Below, piece after piece: positions 44,368 through 57,898 of a DNA stretch of 64,000 nucleotides. Each line of letters opens with the position of its first letter. Positions within the stretch are counted from its first letter, which is position 1. The translations under genes and the position numbers were made by a program. The notes under the pieces are model-generated. The model saw nothing but the letters and a program-made list of their open reading frames with translations, was not told where the DNA came from and ran no database searches. Origin of the DNA: Clonostachys chloroleuca (Eukaryota; Ascomycota; Sordariomycetes; Hypocreales; Bionectriaceae); assembly GCA_037952775.1 (NCBI GenBank), contig JBANAY010000003.1, forward strand, positions 32,116,001-32,180,000, read 5' to 3'.

Positions 44368-45991
44368 ACCAGGCCATCAAACTATGTTGCTTCATTCTTA
44401 AAGGTCTTCCAAGTATGATTTAACAAGACCGAGTTAGAGCAAGCCTGGCTGCGGGCGCATCTCTCTACTCGACATTCTTTGGGGGCTTTTTGGGACTGTC
44501 GAATACCCCGCTCGGGAGTTTGCATTGGCAATTCTTCCCGAAAGCGCACACATATTCCACCAAAATTCCCTGTTCGCATTCCTTAGTTTCTCTCTCTCTC
44601 TCTCTTAACTTGTCTGTCTACACCTCATCACCACCTATACCGAGCTCTTCTCCTCTACCGCCTATTACTCCGTTGTTCCTCCTTCTCTGGCTCTCGATGT
44701 CGACTTGGGCTTCGTCTTGAAGTCCAACCAAAAGATATCAAGGTCCGATACGGCAGCCCAGGTTCTCATGCGCAATGATTCAATCTAGGTTGGCAGTAAC
44801 GTCTCCCTCTTCGCCGCAATGCAATGAAGTATCTTCAGCACCTCACGATCTCGCACCTACGAATGTGGAAGCAAAGGTGGCAGTACGACGCTCATGCCAC
44901 AATCTCTACTCCTCCCGCTCACGATCCTTGTCTTTTACTACCGCCTTATCATGATGACGAAAATTCCTCTTGACTTGTCGAAATGCCATCGCCAAACGAC
45001 CCTAACATTGTTAGTGGCACTCAGCCACATCTCAAATCCTCTCCGCCGTTTCCCCCCTAGCTTTACGATCCTCCTTAACGCCAGATGTAATCCGACGACT
45101 TGGAGCCTATCAGCTATACCCGAATTCTCGATGGGCGGATTTGGGACGGAATGTCTTGATACCTTGGAAGTCTAGTTAGTTAGTCTTTCGTGAGGAGCTT
45201 AAATATATTGAGCGTAATGGAAATCCAAAAACCAATTTTTTCAAGTTTATGGCCAAGAGTTGTGGTCACTGGTCTACAAAGGTCTGATCTAGTGAACGGG
45301 CATTGAGTTCGGCTCCTTCGTACAAGTTACATGTGTTCCTAAACTAAGTCGATACACTGATGGCTTTTGTATGAATCTGCAAGAGACATTCCAAGGACAA
45401 GAACAAGAACCTTGTGCTAAGTTTATGACTGGATATACGAAGTCAAGATCTAGACGCTAAATTATTAAGTTTTCGGGATGGTACTCCAATTTGATACAAC
45501 TGTATGTGGCCTTTGCATGTTTCCTTCCAGCTGTTTGTGCATCCAGCTGGCAGGCATCTGATGGCAGCAGGGATTTGATTGAAAGACCCTGGAGCAGGGT
45601 CAGATCAGGGTCCCCATCCCCACATTTAAATTTAGACAGTTGGCTCACCCCGTCGGAATGACGCAGAGGCACGCGATAAGATAATGGGCCGCATGTCTGG
45701 ATAAATGCTACTGCGGATTGAAGCCAACCTGGCCGTTTCGCCCAGCTGCCCCATTCGCAACGGAAGGTTTCGTGAGCCACCGGCCACTTAACCCACACAT
45801 TCGTTCAGTTCGTCTTCTTCTTTCTGACTTTCTCTTTATTAGAACTGGACGGTCCTTTTTGTCTTGTTTTATATTTCCCTTTTGCACTGTATCCACCCCG
45901 AATTCCGCGGAGAATATAAGCATCCATCGAGCGCGTTCCGTCGCGACGCAAACCCGTTCCCTACATTTACCCACAGAAGGCAGCAGCAGCA
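44368..45991. other. Intergenic region, 3' UTR and promoter
   Basis: 3' flank of the KH gene, including a CT dinucleotide run near 44588-44605, and promoter of the HUT1 gene. Short frames at 44.5-45.2 kb have no protein-like composition. Confidence 0.55.
44588..44605 (+). repeat. CT dinucleotide microsatellite
   Basis: About nine CT units in the likely 3' UTR of the KH-protein gene. Confidence 0.8.
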
Positions 45992-47412
45992 ATGGCTCGG
46001 TCAAAGCAACCGGCAGTGAAGCGCGAGTCGTCTTCGGAATACTTCAACAAGAAAACTGCGGATTGGGAAACGACCATTGATGGCGCCAGCAAGGAGAAGC
46101 AGTCCAATGGCCATGTTGCGAACGGCGGCGCAAAGCCAGCCAAGAAGGAAGCTGGCGTGGTCCAGCTGGTCATTGCCGTCGCGGGAATCTATGCGTCCTT
46201 GTAAGTTGGTGTCGATTCCGGAAACTAGATCGCATTGTCCATGGCTCTCTAACCAAGCCTCTCCGTCGCCCCGACTATAGCTTGACGTGGGCATATCTCC
46301 AAGAGAAACTCACCACGACACAGTACGGCCCCGAGGGGGCCAAGGAGGTCTGGCGGTTCCCCGTCTTCCTCAACACCGTGCAGTCGCTCTTCGCCGCGAC
46401 GGTCGGCCTGTTCTACCTCCTTGCATCGACCCCCAGGGGCCAGGCCGTCCCGCCCGTCATCCCCTCGTCCGCGATCCTCTTCCCGCTCGCGCTCGTCGCC
46501 GTCACCAGCAGCCTAGCCAGCCCGTTCGGGTACGCGAGCCTCGCGCACATCGACTACATCACCTTCCTCCTGGCCAAGAGCTGCAAGCTGCTCCCCGTCA
46601 TGTTCCTGCACATCACCGTCTTCCGCAAGCGCTACCCCCTCTACAAGTACCTGGTCGTCGCGGCCGTCACCGCGGGCGTCGCCGTCTTCACCCTCCACTC
46701 GGGCAAGAAGCACAAGTCCAAGTCGAGCAGCAGCGACGCCAATGCCGCCTGGGGCCTGCTCCTCCTCGGCATCAACCTCCTCTTCGACGGCCTCACCAAC
46801 AGCACCCAGGACTACATCTTCCAGACCTTCCGCCCTTACTCGGGCCCCCAGATGATGTGCGCCAACAATATGATGAGCACCCTCGTCACGGGGGCCTACC
46901 TCCTCGTCAGCCCCTGGCTCGTCGCCACGGGCGTCGGAGAGTGGCTCGGCATGGACGTCGCCGGCTCCGCGGGCGAGCTGCGCGCCGCGCTCGACTTCAT
47001 GGCGCGGTACCCGGCCGTCTGGAGGGACGTGCTGTGCTTTGCGGCTTGCGGTGCCGTCGGCCAGGTCTTCATCTGTAAGTGAAAAAAAAAAAAATCCCCT
47101 CTAAACATCCCTTTCTCTTCGGTTCTCCTGTCTTCGCAGGCCCCGAAGAGCATGAAAGCTGGAGGTAACCGGAACATATCCCGCTAACACGTACATCTAG
47201 TCTACACCCTCTCCACCTTCTCCTCCGTCCTCCTCGTCACCGTCACGGTGACGCGCAAGATGTTCACCATGATCCTCTCCGTCGTCGCCTTCGGCCACCG
47301 CCTCACGCACATGCAGTGGCTCGGCGTCGGCCTCGTCTTTGGCGGCATCGGCGTCGAGGCCGCCATCGCCAGGCAGGAGAAGATGGCCAAGGAGAAGAAG
47401 AAGCAGGGCTGA
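45992..47412 (+). CDS. HUT1: UDP-galactose transporter homologue, ER (Hut1/SLC35B1)
   Basis: Multi-pass nucleotide-sugar transporter of the UAA/SLC35B family; Hut1 sits in the ER membrane and is implicated in ER folding and UDP-galactose or ATP transport. Exons 45992-46200, 46281-47074 and 47201-47412 (introns in phases 2 and 1) give 404 aa. A charged cytosolic N-terminus is followed by about ten hydrophobic helices. Diagnostic blocks are [84 protein letters not shown] and [20 protein letters not shown]. The last four residues, KKQG, fit the KKxx ER-retrieval signal, agreeing with ER location. Exon 2 is extremely GC-rich at third positions, unlike exon 1. Confidence 0.95.
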
Positions 47413-48607
47413 GCGTAGAGAGAAAGCAGCGTAGATGCAATTACTAGAAACACACTTGCGTTTATATGTATATACACCGACATACACATAGATCGATTTC
47501 GAGAGACAGGGGGGTTGGGCAGGCGGTGGACAGCAAAGTTGTGGAGGAGACACAGGCGCAAAATCTAGAGAATCGTTACAATTGGGCACATGGGCGTGAA
47601 AATTACTGGGACAAATTGGATGGGGAATATAGCCCGGGCTTGATTAAATATAAGCATTTAGATCACTTGGTTGTCTATCCACTCATGATTCATTACAATA
47701 TGTTTCGACTCCTATCGTAAGGCAAAGTAGTTAAGTTGCTCTACACTGAAACACAAAAGGAAAATAAGCAAGCACTTCACATCACTTTGCGATTGGACAA
47801 ACAGGGGAATTAAGAACAGGTCAACTAATCTAGTTGGCCGGATTCTTTTGTATTTTAACTCATCTACTTCTGATTCATCGTCAGGGTATATGTATATATT
47901 CCCAACCCGGTCCGATTCCCTGGAACCTCGGGTGTTAAACGCGACGAGCCCTCGAAACAAAACCAGTTTCTCCATATTGCAAAGTCCCTCCCATACACTC
48001 CTTTTTTGAACCAAAGAAACAATATATAAGACAAATAAAACAACATAATAAAAGTGCCAGAAGGCTGGGGCGTGATGCAAACCCCTTCATAAGCTCCCCC
48101 AGGGAGTCCAAATGATGAAGAAAAAAAAGTAGAAAAAATATATAAGAGTTGATAGAAATCGACAAAGTAAATAAGTGAAATAAATGTACCGGGTTGGTGT
48201 TGTGACAGTCGAAATTATACATTTCTAATAGGAAATGTCCATGTTGCTTGTATATGATGATCCCAATAGGCTTTCATGATGTTGAAACAAGTCGTAATGC
48301 TTAAAAAAAGAAGATCAAGAGTGAGTGTAATGGCTTCAAGTAAGCACAATATAATAATAGGTAAAGCGATCATCTTGTTGATGTATGCCTTGCCAGAAAG
48401 ATGAGCCAAGCCAGAATGAATAAAACGCCCGGTGATGTCCCCACCATTTCATGTTCATCCATGGCAGAGAACAGCAATTGCTAAAAGGACGTCCCAATAT
48501 AGAACGCTCAAAACGCTTATCGTAATCCCAATGATGGTTGCTAGAGTCATATAGCATTGCGTATATATAACCAAATGCAATAATCGAAAAGAACGCATGC
48601 TAGACTA
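47413..48607. other. Convergent 3' region, AT-rich
   Basis: Spacer between convergent HUT1 and phosphatase genes. It is AT-rich; minus-strand frames are rich in Phe/Leu/Tyr only because of base composition. Probably two 3' UTRs; no gene seen. Confidence 0.6.
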
Positions 48608-50982
48608 TCATAAGATGTCGTCAATAGATCGAATTATGGGCGCCTCTCCCCTGGTGGGTGGGCTTCGAGGATCCGCAACCTGAGCCGGTCGTCCAAATGA
48701 GGGAAATGAGTCGCGATTGAAGGCGCTCGCTCGGGGCGAGAATAGATCACCCGTGGGTGACAACGTCGTCTGTGCAAACTGGAAGCCAGCAACAGATGGG
48801 TAATTGTGAAGAGGATTGTTTGTCATCAACTCGGCTCGAGGAGACATGACCATGTCGTCATCCTCGCTAGGGTATGCCGGGTGCAGCTCAGGAGCAGGAG
48901 TCGTGGGAAACGCAGGCTCCGGGGCCTCCATAATCGTGCTTGGAGGTGGGGGTGGTGGCGCCCTCGATGGAGGATCAAATCGGAAGCCGAATCCAGCTGG
49001 TGGTCCAAAGCCAGGCGTGGGGGGGATTAGGCCGGCCACTTCGTCGATCTTTCGGGAAAAGTTGGCCACCGGTGGTGGCTTCTGCTCTATCTTGGGTCGT
49101 TGAGGGAGCTCAGCAACTTGTGGCAAAGGTGGAACCATGTGCTTCGCTTCAACCTCTTGTTGCCATGACATGTTTGGCGGAGCCGAAGCTGGACCAGGCG
49201 AAATGGCCTGAGATCCCGGGGTTGAGTTTCCTCGGCGTCTGCTGTCAGGATGAGCAGATTGCACCTGGTCGCAATCTTGTTCTTCTCCAGGCAATGGTGC
49301 CGTCCTTGGCTCTTTGGGTGAGATCTCAATGTTGTCGGCGGAGAGTGTAAGCCTGTGCTTGGTCGGGCTACGGCCAGTTCGAGGGCCTCGGAAGCTGCAA
49401 GGAGGTGCAAGTCGCCGTTTGGAGATGTCCTTTTGGAAGTCTTGGAGGCAGTACATGAGCTTCATATTGGGGCTAATCCACTGGCTCTTGAGCTGTGCTG
49501 CATGGTATGCATCATTGACACTGAGCTCTGGGTTGCGGTAGAGACCGTATGCGATGATCAGACTTGCAGAACGGCTAGCACCCTGCTGGCAGTGAATAAG
49601 GACCTTCTTGCCCTCCCTGGTCCGCTTGTCTATCGTCTCACAGAGCTCCATAAGATCGGGAGCAATATCGGTATTGTGGTCCCAAGGCATGTGAATATAC
49701 TCGGGGGTGTTGAAAGGGTTGGCCTTTGGAGTGGTAGGTGTGTCTGAGGGGAAGTACTCAAAGGCTGTAGCAAAGCTCGCGTCGGTCATTGCTGTGTTGG
49801 GGACTGGACTCAAGTCCGAGCCAACTGGGCTGACCATTCTCCGCTTAGCAGGGTCCATATCAAATGGGTTGCGAACCTCTTTGGCGACGTTAATGACCAC
49901 GTCAAACCGAGAAGCTTCGTCTGCGGTAGGCTCCAGGTACAAATACACATTGTCCTCGTAGATGGCAATGGGGCCGTCGGGGTAGCCTGGCGTTTTCTGA
50001 TCCTCGTTATTCTCCTTCTCCTGGAATGGATCCAATCCCATTCGGCTGGCGAGCTGCGTTCGGATTGGAGAATCCTCTTCTTCGATTGTCGTCTCCGGAG
50101 CGACGACAATGCTGCCTGGTTTTGAAGGACGAAGAACCTCGGACAGTCCCGATTCGTTCCTCTCCAACATATTAGGAAGTCTCATACCCCCAACCGGACC
50201 AAATGCTGCTGACTTCATACTCGAGAACATATGGGGTGAGGAAGTAGAGTGCTTCAAGGCCCGTCGTTGCAAGATCGGGGGCATCCCAGGAGAGGGCGGG
50301 ACTTCCATGGCCGGTCTGTGTAGATCCTGGCTACTCGTCTTCAAACTGAGCATACTAGGTTTGCGCTTCATGGCGGGAATTTGGGGCTTGATAAAAGCCG
50401 ATGGAGACGAGGGCTCCGAGACCAGAGCGGTCGTCGTGCGGATAGTGCCAGGTGGCTGAATTGAAAGGCCCTTCATGTTCCTTGGTCGTCTGGGCGCAGG
50501 GGAAGTCATAGGACGTTCCAGTGTGCTGGGATCGGTTGTGGGCATGGTCAAGGTAGGCCTCAAGAAGTTGCTGTTGAATGAGGGAGGTGGGAAGTCGGCC
50601 GAAGCAAAGCTCGGCGGGGGAAGTTGTTGAGAGGCATGACGCTCACAGGTGAATCGGGGGACGATGATGGCGAAGGGTCGGAAAGTGGCGATGAGTCAGT
50701 TGTCGACAAGGTCGTTGTTGGAGAGGACTCGGTCGACTCTGACATCTGCGTCGACGTGCTGTCGTGATGCTTATGGCTAGGATCATGCGCAGCAATCGCG
50801 TGAGTAAGCTCTGCTGGGTGGCTGTTCAAAGTAGGCGCTGTCTTTGCGTCTGAACCAACCAACCTGGGATCAACCACTGTCACCGTATCCCGATCTGCCA
50901 TTGTCTCCTCATCCAGACCAAATACTGACATAAACGACGGTATTTGATCCTCATACACCCGTCGTGCTGCTGCTGATGGCAT
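48608..50982 (-). CDS. Dual-specificity protein phosphatase, MAPK-phosphatase type (Msg5/Pmp1-like), with a frame break
   Basis: Cysteine-based phosphatase; fungal relatives such as Msg5 and Pmp1 dephosphorylate MAP kinases of the cell-wall and mating pathways. Single exon, about 791 aa. The N-terminal 330 residues are Ser/Pro/Thr-rich and disordered. The catalytic domain starts near residue 337 (EDNVYLYLEP), with DVVINVAKEVRNPF, the acid loop YIHMPWDHNTD and the P-loop VLIHCQQGASRSASLIIAYG, whose Cys is near residue 465 and which matches HCxxGxxRS exactly. YHAAQLKSQWISPNMKLMYC follows. The C-terminus is Pro-rich and ends IIRSIDDIL. The frame breaks at the five-G run 50616-50620 (C on the coding strand), about residue 121: before it the protein reads SVMPLNNFP and after it PPSFASADFPPPSFNSNFL in the next frame. 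One missing C explains it. A missed phosphatase N-terminus would be the usual annotation mistake here. Confidence 0.92.
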
Positions 50983-53900
50983 TGTTCTTTTTTTATATTT
51001 TGCTCTGTACTCTCCCCAACCTCAATCTCCCCCAAGGGTTTCGTATTCCTCCACGACAGCGGCAAACAATGAAGCCGCTTCGAGCTAGACTGTTGAGTTG
51101 TTAGGGATCCTGGTGTTGGAGGTGACGAGACGGCACCGAAAGGTCGTTCGTAGTGGCCTGTCTTGGACGTCGCTCTTCGTGAATGCGCGGTTGCCTTGTA
51201 AGTTGGTTCTGGTGTTGTGGACAGCGCTGCTGAATCCTCGTCACCAAATGTTAAAGGGAGTGTGTAGGGCGAGACGGTTGCCCAGGGTGTTGATCGAAGC
51301 AGTGGCGTGCTGGTTCGGAGAGTTGGAACAAATGAAATGCAAAGAGCGTTGGAAGAAAAGAATATAAGAATATAAGAATGCCAACGGCTGAGGGATGGGG
51401 TCGGTTATCGGCTCGGTCAACTCAACTGCAACAGGGAGAATCTAGCAGGCAGGTTGTTGGAAGGGGAGGAAGAAGGAATTGGCGACTGGACAAGTTGAGG
51501 TTAGAGGTATGTGCCGGCAGGTACTAGTAATAGGCAAGCCACCAGGCAGGCTGTGGGTAATGCGAAACAGTAGCGCTTGACGCACCTTGAGGCGGTAAAT
51601 CCAGCAAGCGGGCGGCTGCAGGATTGGTGTTTTGGACTAGAAGCGGCACGATCAATATCAGGCTCTGGACATGGTCCTCGGCGTCGCAAGCGGCTAAGGA
51701 AAAGAATATATTGGAATCGCCTGGTAGGATTTGGGGAAAGGAAGAAGTGCTGGAGAATAGCCGGTTGTAAAAGAAGATGGTTGATCTGGCGCCGGTTGGT
51801 AAGTGAGGTGGGCGTGGGCCCTGCTCGAGTGGTGGAGGGGGCAACCGAAGGCCCGTGGGTGGGAGGAGCACGACCTTGCCTGCTTACTGGGTACTTGCAG
51901 AACTATTATTACCTACACTTGCCTTCTTGAACGAGCTGCACGCAGCATATGCGCTACGATGGAGGTGTAGAATGAGGGGGTGTGCACAGGGGGGCCCAGC
52001 GGCCGAGGACCCAGGAAAGGGAGCAGGGAAAGGGGATTTACTGATGGGGGGAGGCCTAGCCCGTCTTCAGCGCTTGGCTTGCTTGGCTGTTGGCGATGGC
52101 AAACCAGGCCAGTCACTCGCTCCGCCGATCCTTCAACCGGGCATCTGGCTGGTTTGCCTCGCTCGCGGCCAGCAATCATCCCATGCTGTGCTGCGCTGCG
52201 GGAGCGAGAGCACGTGAGTGCTTCCTCTGCAACGCTAGACGAGCATCTGCCCAGCTGGGAGGAGGGAGTGCGTGAGCAAGAGACAGTCACACACGAATGT
52301 ACATCGAGCAAGAGTCAGGGTGCAGCCGCTACTCGCTAGCCCTGGCCTTGCGTAGGAGAGGCTTAAGCCAGCCCCCCGCCCTAGCGACACGCAGCTGCTG
52401 CTCAGCGCTTCCTGGGACGTGCTAAGGCACCTGGGGCGGACCCAGCCCACTGCTTTTTTTTTCCCAGCGCTGTGAGTGGCTAGCCAGGTCCTATATTTAG
52501 ACACATGCAGACATCCATGCAGGCTGCTGGCGCCAGCATCCTTCCAATCACAGCCTGTCTCGCCGTTTCTGGCTCGAGATCCCAAATATAAACCTACCCG
52601 AAGCGCCGTACTGTGCGCCGTGCACCGCCGACCAACCGTCATTTCTGTGTTCATCACCCCAGGCCTAGCCCGCCACTGCTATTTCCTTTTCCAAATGGCA
52701 TCGTGGCCAGCGAACTGTAAAATTAAAATGAATGATTGCCTTTTACCGCCCGCCCAAGGATGGCAGGCCGCCTGCGAAGTAAAATGTTGATATCGATGCA
52801 AATCTTTCTTTGAATCTGCTGTAGATTCGGCCCCTCAATTTCCGTTTTCGATGGCCGGCCGGGCTGCGCCTTTTGACTGCGGCAACCTGTCTTTTGACGA
52901 CACAGCTCGGGAAAGGGTGGTGTGTGCCAGAGGGGTGAGAGGGGGCGGGCCAACCATCACTTCAACCAGGATAGGATAGACGAACAGTGCCTCGATAAAC
53001 TCCCCAGTATTCAGCTACGAACAGATAGTACGTACGTATGTGCGTACTGATTAGCCTCCGGGCAGAAACAATAGCGGCCACCATATACGATGCGACACAA
53101 TGCCCACTGATGCTGGTCCGGACTGTGCTGCACTGTCTGTTCGCCATACTGTAGATCCTCTGGTATTCGTATGGAGTACATCGCTCCCATCCATAGTGCC
53201 ACCTATGTTACCCTTCAGGAGGTGTGCAGCACGTCATTGTGGTAAAGCGGAGGGACGGGAGGCCCAACAAATGCAGCAAATAGCGAGTCACGCGGGAGCA
53301 GCCAGAGCGAGATCTGGACGGGGGCTGGGGCAGATGTTCCATTCCAGAACCGACGCTGCAGTCCTCACCCACACACCAACCACACGCACTCGCTCGTACT
53401 GGTGGTTATTTCGTTCCCGATGTGGCTGAGATCTCATAGGCGGCACAGTTCGTGTTGGCAGGGGGTTATCGAAAACCAATTTAGCACCCGCACAAGATGA
53501 GACACACGATGGCAATCTTTACACGTAACCGCGGGCAAATGCCATCATATCGAAGAGAGGGTATTCAGAGATCTTCGGAGGCAATTCCGATCCTCTGTCC
53601 CATCTTCAAATTGGGAAATAGCAAAAAAGGGTCCCTGTTTTTAAGGATCGGAAAAGTCTGTCCTGACGCCTTGGCTTGGGGCAATCCCCCTCCGAAGGAA
53701 GTTCCTTGCGCATCTTTGCCCATGGGAGAGAACTCCGAGGTGCAGGCTAAATCTCCAACAATAGCAGCGATTTATTTTGGCCCAGGCCCTCAACTGGGTC
53801 CAGGTCCAGGTCGGAACCGATGATTTGCGCCACATGGTGGCGGGAGCACCAGGTTCTCAGTGCGTGGGGCGCCCTTGCCTTTTTGGGCACAGCCAATTAA

Positions 53901-56489
53901 GAAACCAATCCCAGCAGCTCCCTCACTGCCCCCAGCTATTGGCATCGACTACGACGAGATGTCAGGGATTGATTGTGGGCATAGGTCCGAAGCTCTGCTG
54001 TCCAAAATAAGGTTGCTGAAGGAAATGCCAGCTCCCAAAGGATGCTGAGCCTGAAGCCCTCATTAGAGATTGACAGGCTCGTCATCCCAGCTCTGAACCA
54101 TGCCGCACGTCCAAGCTCTTCGCGACCAGAGTAACTAAAGCCAAAACACAGGTCCCCTGATGCCTGGCCTCTCCTTTTTTGGCCGTGGTTCGTTCTTCTT
54201 ACTTCTTTGGGGGTTTCTCCAGCCTTTTGCAGCCAGATTGCCCTCGCAAACGTGGAAGGCACTGATCGGTATCGCCTTGTGCTGTCCTTGTGCCAGTGGC
54301 TGTAGGGATAACCCCTTCTGTGAAAGCTTCAGGTGAGCTACGGTAAGGGCTTGCCCTATTAATTGCTACGGACCTTCGGCGGTGACGAGAGGATGGCATT
54401 ATTTTTAGCCAGATGGACTGAGCGTTGCCATGTGCCGTCTGCCATGTGCAATAACAGACGAAACTCAAACGAAGGCGTCCACCTGTGGCACATGGGACGG
54501 GGCAAACCGACGCGTAGCCAGGCAACCAACCAGGGCAGTCGCATGAAGAAGAGACGACATCAATGACGAAGCTGTCTTCACGCAAGCACCAGTGGCTGAG
54601 GGAGCTTGTCTGTCATCGAGAAGCGAGATAGGCTCCTCTTCCTGACATGATCAACAGACGGCGGTGGATCCAACGCCTCAAGTAAATCGACACTACGAGC
54701 GAGTGGGTGTGGCCATCCTCGGTTCTTCAACCACACCGGATGAGAGAGATCGCAATCCCCATCACCCTCCTCCGTACATTCCTACCCATCAATTCGGATG
54801 CGCATCTCGAATAGGTGCCGATGTGCACAAAATGAGCGGGAAGCGAGAAGGACCGTTTGGGTTGGAGGACAGGGCCACAACCCCAGCTGTCGGGCATTCG
54901 TTTCAGGATCTCCTACCACTGCAACCTCAACCCACTTCGCGAAGCTCCCAGTAATAAGCGCACAGGCAGATCCCTGTTTGCATCGTAGACAATCTGTGAC
55001 ATGAAGGCAGCAAGCACCCATCACATGGCCAAAATTGCTCCAAGTGGACCGCTGCCAGGGTGACAGATCATTTCGTGCGTCCTTTTCCTCCCGTCGGTGT
55101 GCTGGGTTCGGTTCAGACCGATTGATAGCACACCGGGTTTCACAGTTTGGAGATCGAAAGATGCAAACCGACGGCCTCGCTGTCTGATGCCAGCCAGCAA
55201 GAGATTGTTCAATCAATATGAGAGCGCCAGTTTGCTAATGAACAAAATTTGTGCCCAGGCCTCTATTCTCGCAATGGTTTACTACCCTCACGCTTCAAGA
55301 CAAGTCTGTAGCTGTAAGCATACGCCGCTGGTCAATGTCGAATGACAAAAGACATGTCATGAATAATATCTGACATGAGTCATCTTCTGTGACTATTCAA
55401 TAATGATGGAATTACTAAGTTTTGCTGTATTTTCTCTGGTGAGCTCTAGATACTGCTCCCATTGCCGAGATGCTGTAGATTGTTTAGAGGTAAGGAGAAC
55501 CTTTCGAGAGAGCTGAGACGTACAGACAAAAGTCTAAAGAATGTTCAGTGTAATATAGGCACATAAAAACTGCCATTCTTCTTCTCTCTATATCCAGTTC
55601 CACTGTAACTAGAAGCTGGGTCTCTAATGCCTCTGAAGCCCTGTCTCGGCCGCCTTTAAATCCAGTCTGCTATGACAGTGTTCGACACTATTCCAAGAAC
55701 CATCAAATCTGAATACGTTTACCGAATAATACGTAAAAATAATCATGAGGCTAACGCAGTGATCCAAACTCATAATTTACATGCCTTGGGTAGTCGTTTC
55801 ATAATACCTTCCATGCTCTTCTAAGTGATGCCCTAACTGACCCATCAAGAACAACCTCAGCCTTCCACTGAAAGCTCTTAGATTAATGGCTGCTTCTTTA
55901 TACAATTTTCCTTCCATAACTTGAGACCATCAGCCCATCGTCCTGGGTACCTTTCGTATATTCTTTTTGTCTCAGCCATTTGCCTAACACAGCCAGGTCC
56001 TCTGGCCAGTCGCCAGACAGGATTCCAGATGAAAAGCTGGAGGCTTAACCTCAGAACATTTCTAACTCTACCTCAAAGTAACTCTTAATCGACTTGAAAG
56101 ATACAGAGTCCGTGACTTGCGACATTTTAAGCTCTGCCAGTTCGTCCAACTTTGCCTAGTGATCTTGACTTTGCAAATGCCATATTATCTTCCGATTTTT
56201 GCAGCGTTTCGATCATTTGGGGGCCTATCCGGGTTGAAGTTTCAACGCGTGTATTTCATGAACAATTAAAACAGGATCGTTAGAAAAGGGGACAATTTTA
56301 CATTGCATCCACCATGTGGGCAGAGCATGAAGGTATCTCTCCTCCCCTTCCAGGCCATTCTAAAGCGGCTCTTTCTAACACATTTCTTATACTAGCAATT
56401 CAATTTCTACTCATTATGAATCTCAAACTTTATCAGTGGTCACGAGAATTTCTCTTTTCTTCGTTTGCTTTTCTCTTTTCTGAGAACCA

Positions 56490-56575
56490 ATACCACCACC
56501 ATCACAATTACAATTACAATCACGATCACTACCAGAACCAGAACCACAATAACGGCCATAATAATAGTCATAAAG
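56490..56575 (+). repeat. Degenerate trinucleotide repeat (CAC/AAT/TAC-like)
   Basis: A run of imperfect CAY, AAY and TAY triplets that would encode His/Asn/Tyr. It lies in a 91-residue frame (56314-56586) that begins with a hydrophobic stretch. More likely a microsatellite than coding. Confidence 0.65.
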
Positions 56576-57898
56576 CAGCCATATAGCAGTGATATTTCAG
56601 TCACATTAATCCAGTGATCCCATCAAACAGTTTCAGCTCCGCAGCCCCATCGAACAAATAAAATCGAAAGAGTAACCCAGGACCATCACCTGATTCCGCC
56701 AGACAAACCTGTGACAAATGTACCAAGAAGTTCCCTCTCGCGAAAGCCGGATGAAACATGTCTTCTCCGACATATTCACAGAACCTAAGCTTCCATCTAG
56801 TTCGATAGAGACCCCCACGGGAGAACAGGAAGAAGAGGGACCAGTTCGAGCCGACGGATCGCCCTCCCGATGAGCACTCATTTACATTTCTACCGTAGAA
56901 AATGAGAATTGAACAGTCATAATAACAGCATGGGACCCATAGTAATATGATAAATTGTTTGCGGCGGGAGCTGCTATCCTGCCTGTATTATATGTTCTAA
57001 TATAATATTGTGCAGTGAAATAGGTCGAATCACCAGGTTGGTAAGCTTCAAAGACTTGATTGCATCAGCGGGAGACGCAAAATTTGTACCAGAGCCCAGA
57101 ATACCCTTGGCAATAACGGTTAAGCCACGAGAATGGTACTTGAGCGCAACGCTTCGCATGTCTTTATCACGTCAGGCTCCAGGAAGAGGTCCCATATCAC
57201 TCTCCGAGTCACGCCAGCACCTCTCCGGTACTGCAAAGTTGCTTCCAACACCCTTCTTCTATTACAAAACTCGATTGTTTCAAGTCTCAACATCCTCGCC
57301 GCTGCCGCTGCGGCCAACTTGAGCATACTGCTTACTTCAACTATGCTTGCGACAGTCAGAAACAGGTTTAAAGTAAAGCGAAACGGAGTTAGGTTGGGCC
57401 ACCTCCAGTCATCACGGAAGGCAAGGATAAAAGTCATCGGCATCTACTATTCATGATGCTGAGAGGGATTCGAGCTTGGCACTGACAATGCTCGCCGCTC
57501 GACTCACGGCAGGAGCTGGGGTTCGAATGACTTCAGCATGGCTAGGTATGATATGATGAACAGTCTTATTGAAATTTTCAAATCCCACAAACATCTCTAA
57601 TTCATTAGATGCAAGTGACTTGATAAATGGTTGGTACTATATCGATTTATTTGCAAATCATCGCCAGCGATTGATAAAAGCAGCAGGTGGCTGTATCTAA
57701 CTAGAGAATGAATCGGCAACAGCAACAGAATGCTAACATCTGCCTGTGACACGCTGCATGGCAAATCCCGATTCTCTCCAAGGTTCAACCCGGATTTATT
57801 TCAGCCCTAGAATCGCGTAAATACTTGCTCGAGTACAGCCAGTTTCCATCGTCGCCGAGTTTACTAACGAAGAAGCACGACCATTACTACAGGTGTTG

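Noticed and set aside
46287..47078. 263-residue Arg/Pro-rich frame over HUT1 exon 2
   Set aside because: Shadow of the GC-rich exon; the other frame gives Hut1.
57510..57540. Another ggttcgaat motif suggestive of a tRNA
   Set aside because: No acceptor or anticodon stems fit.
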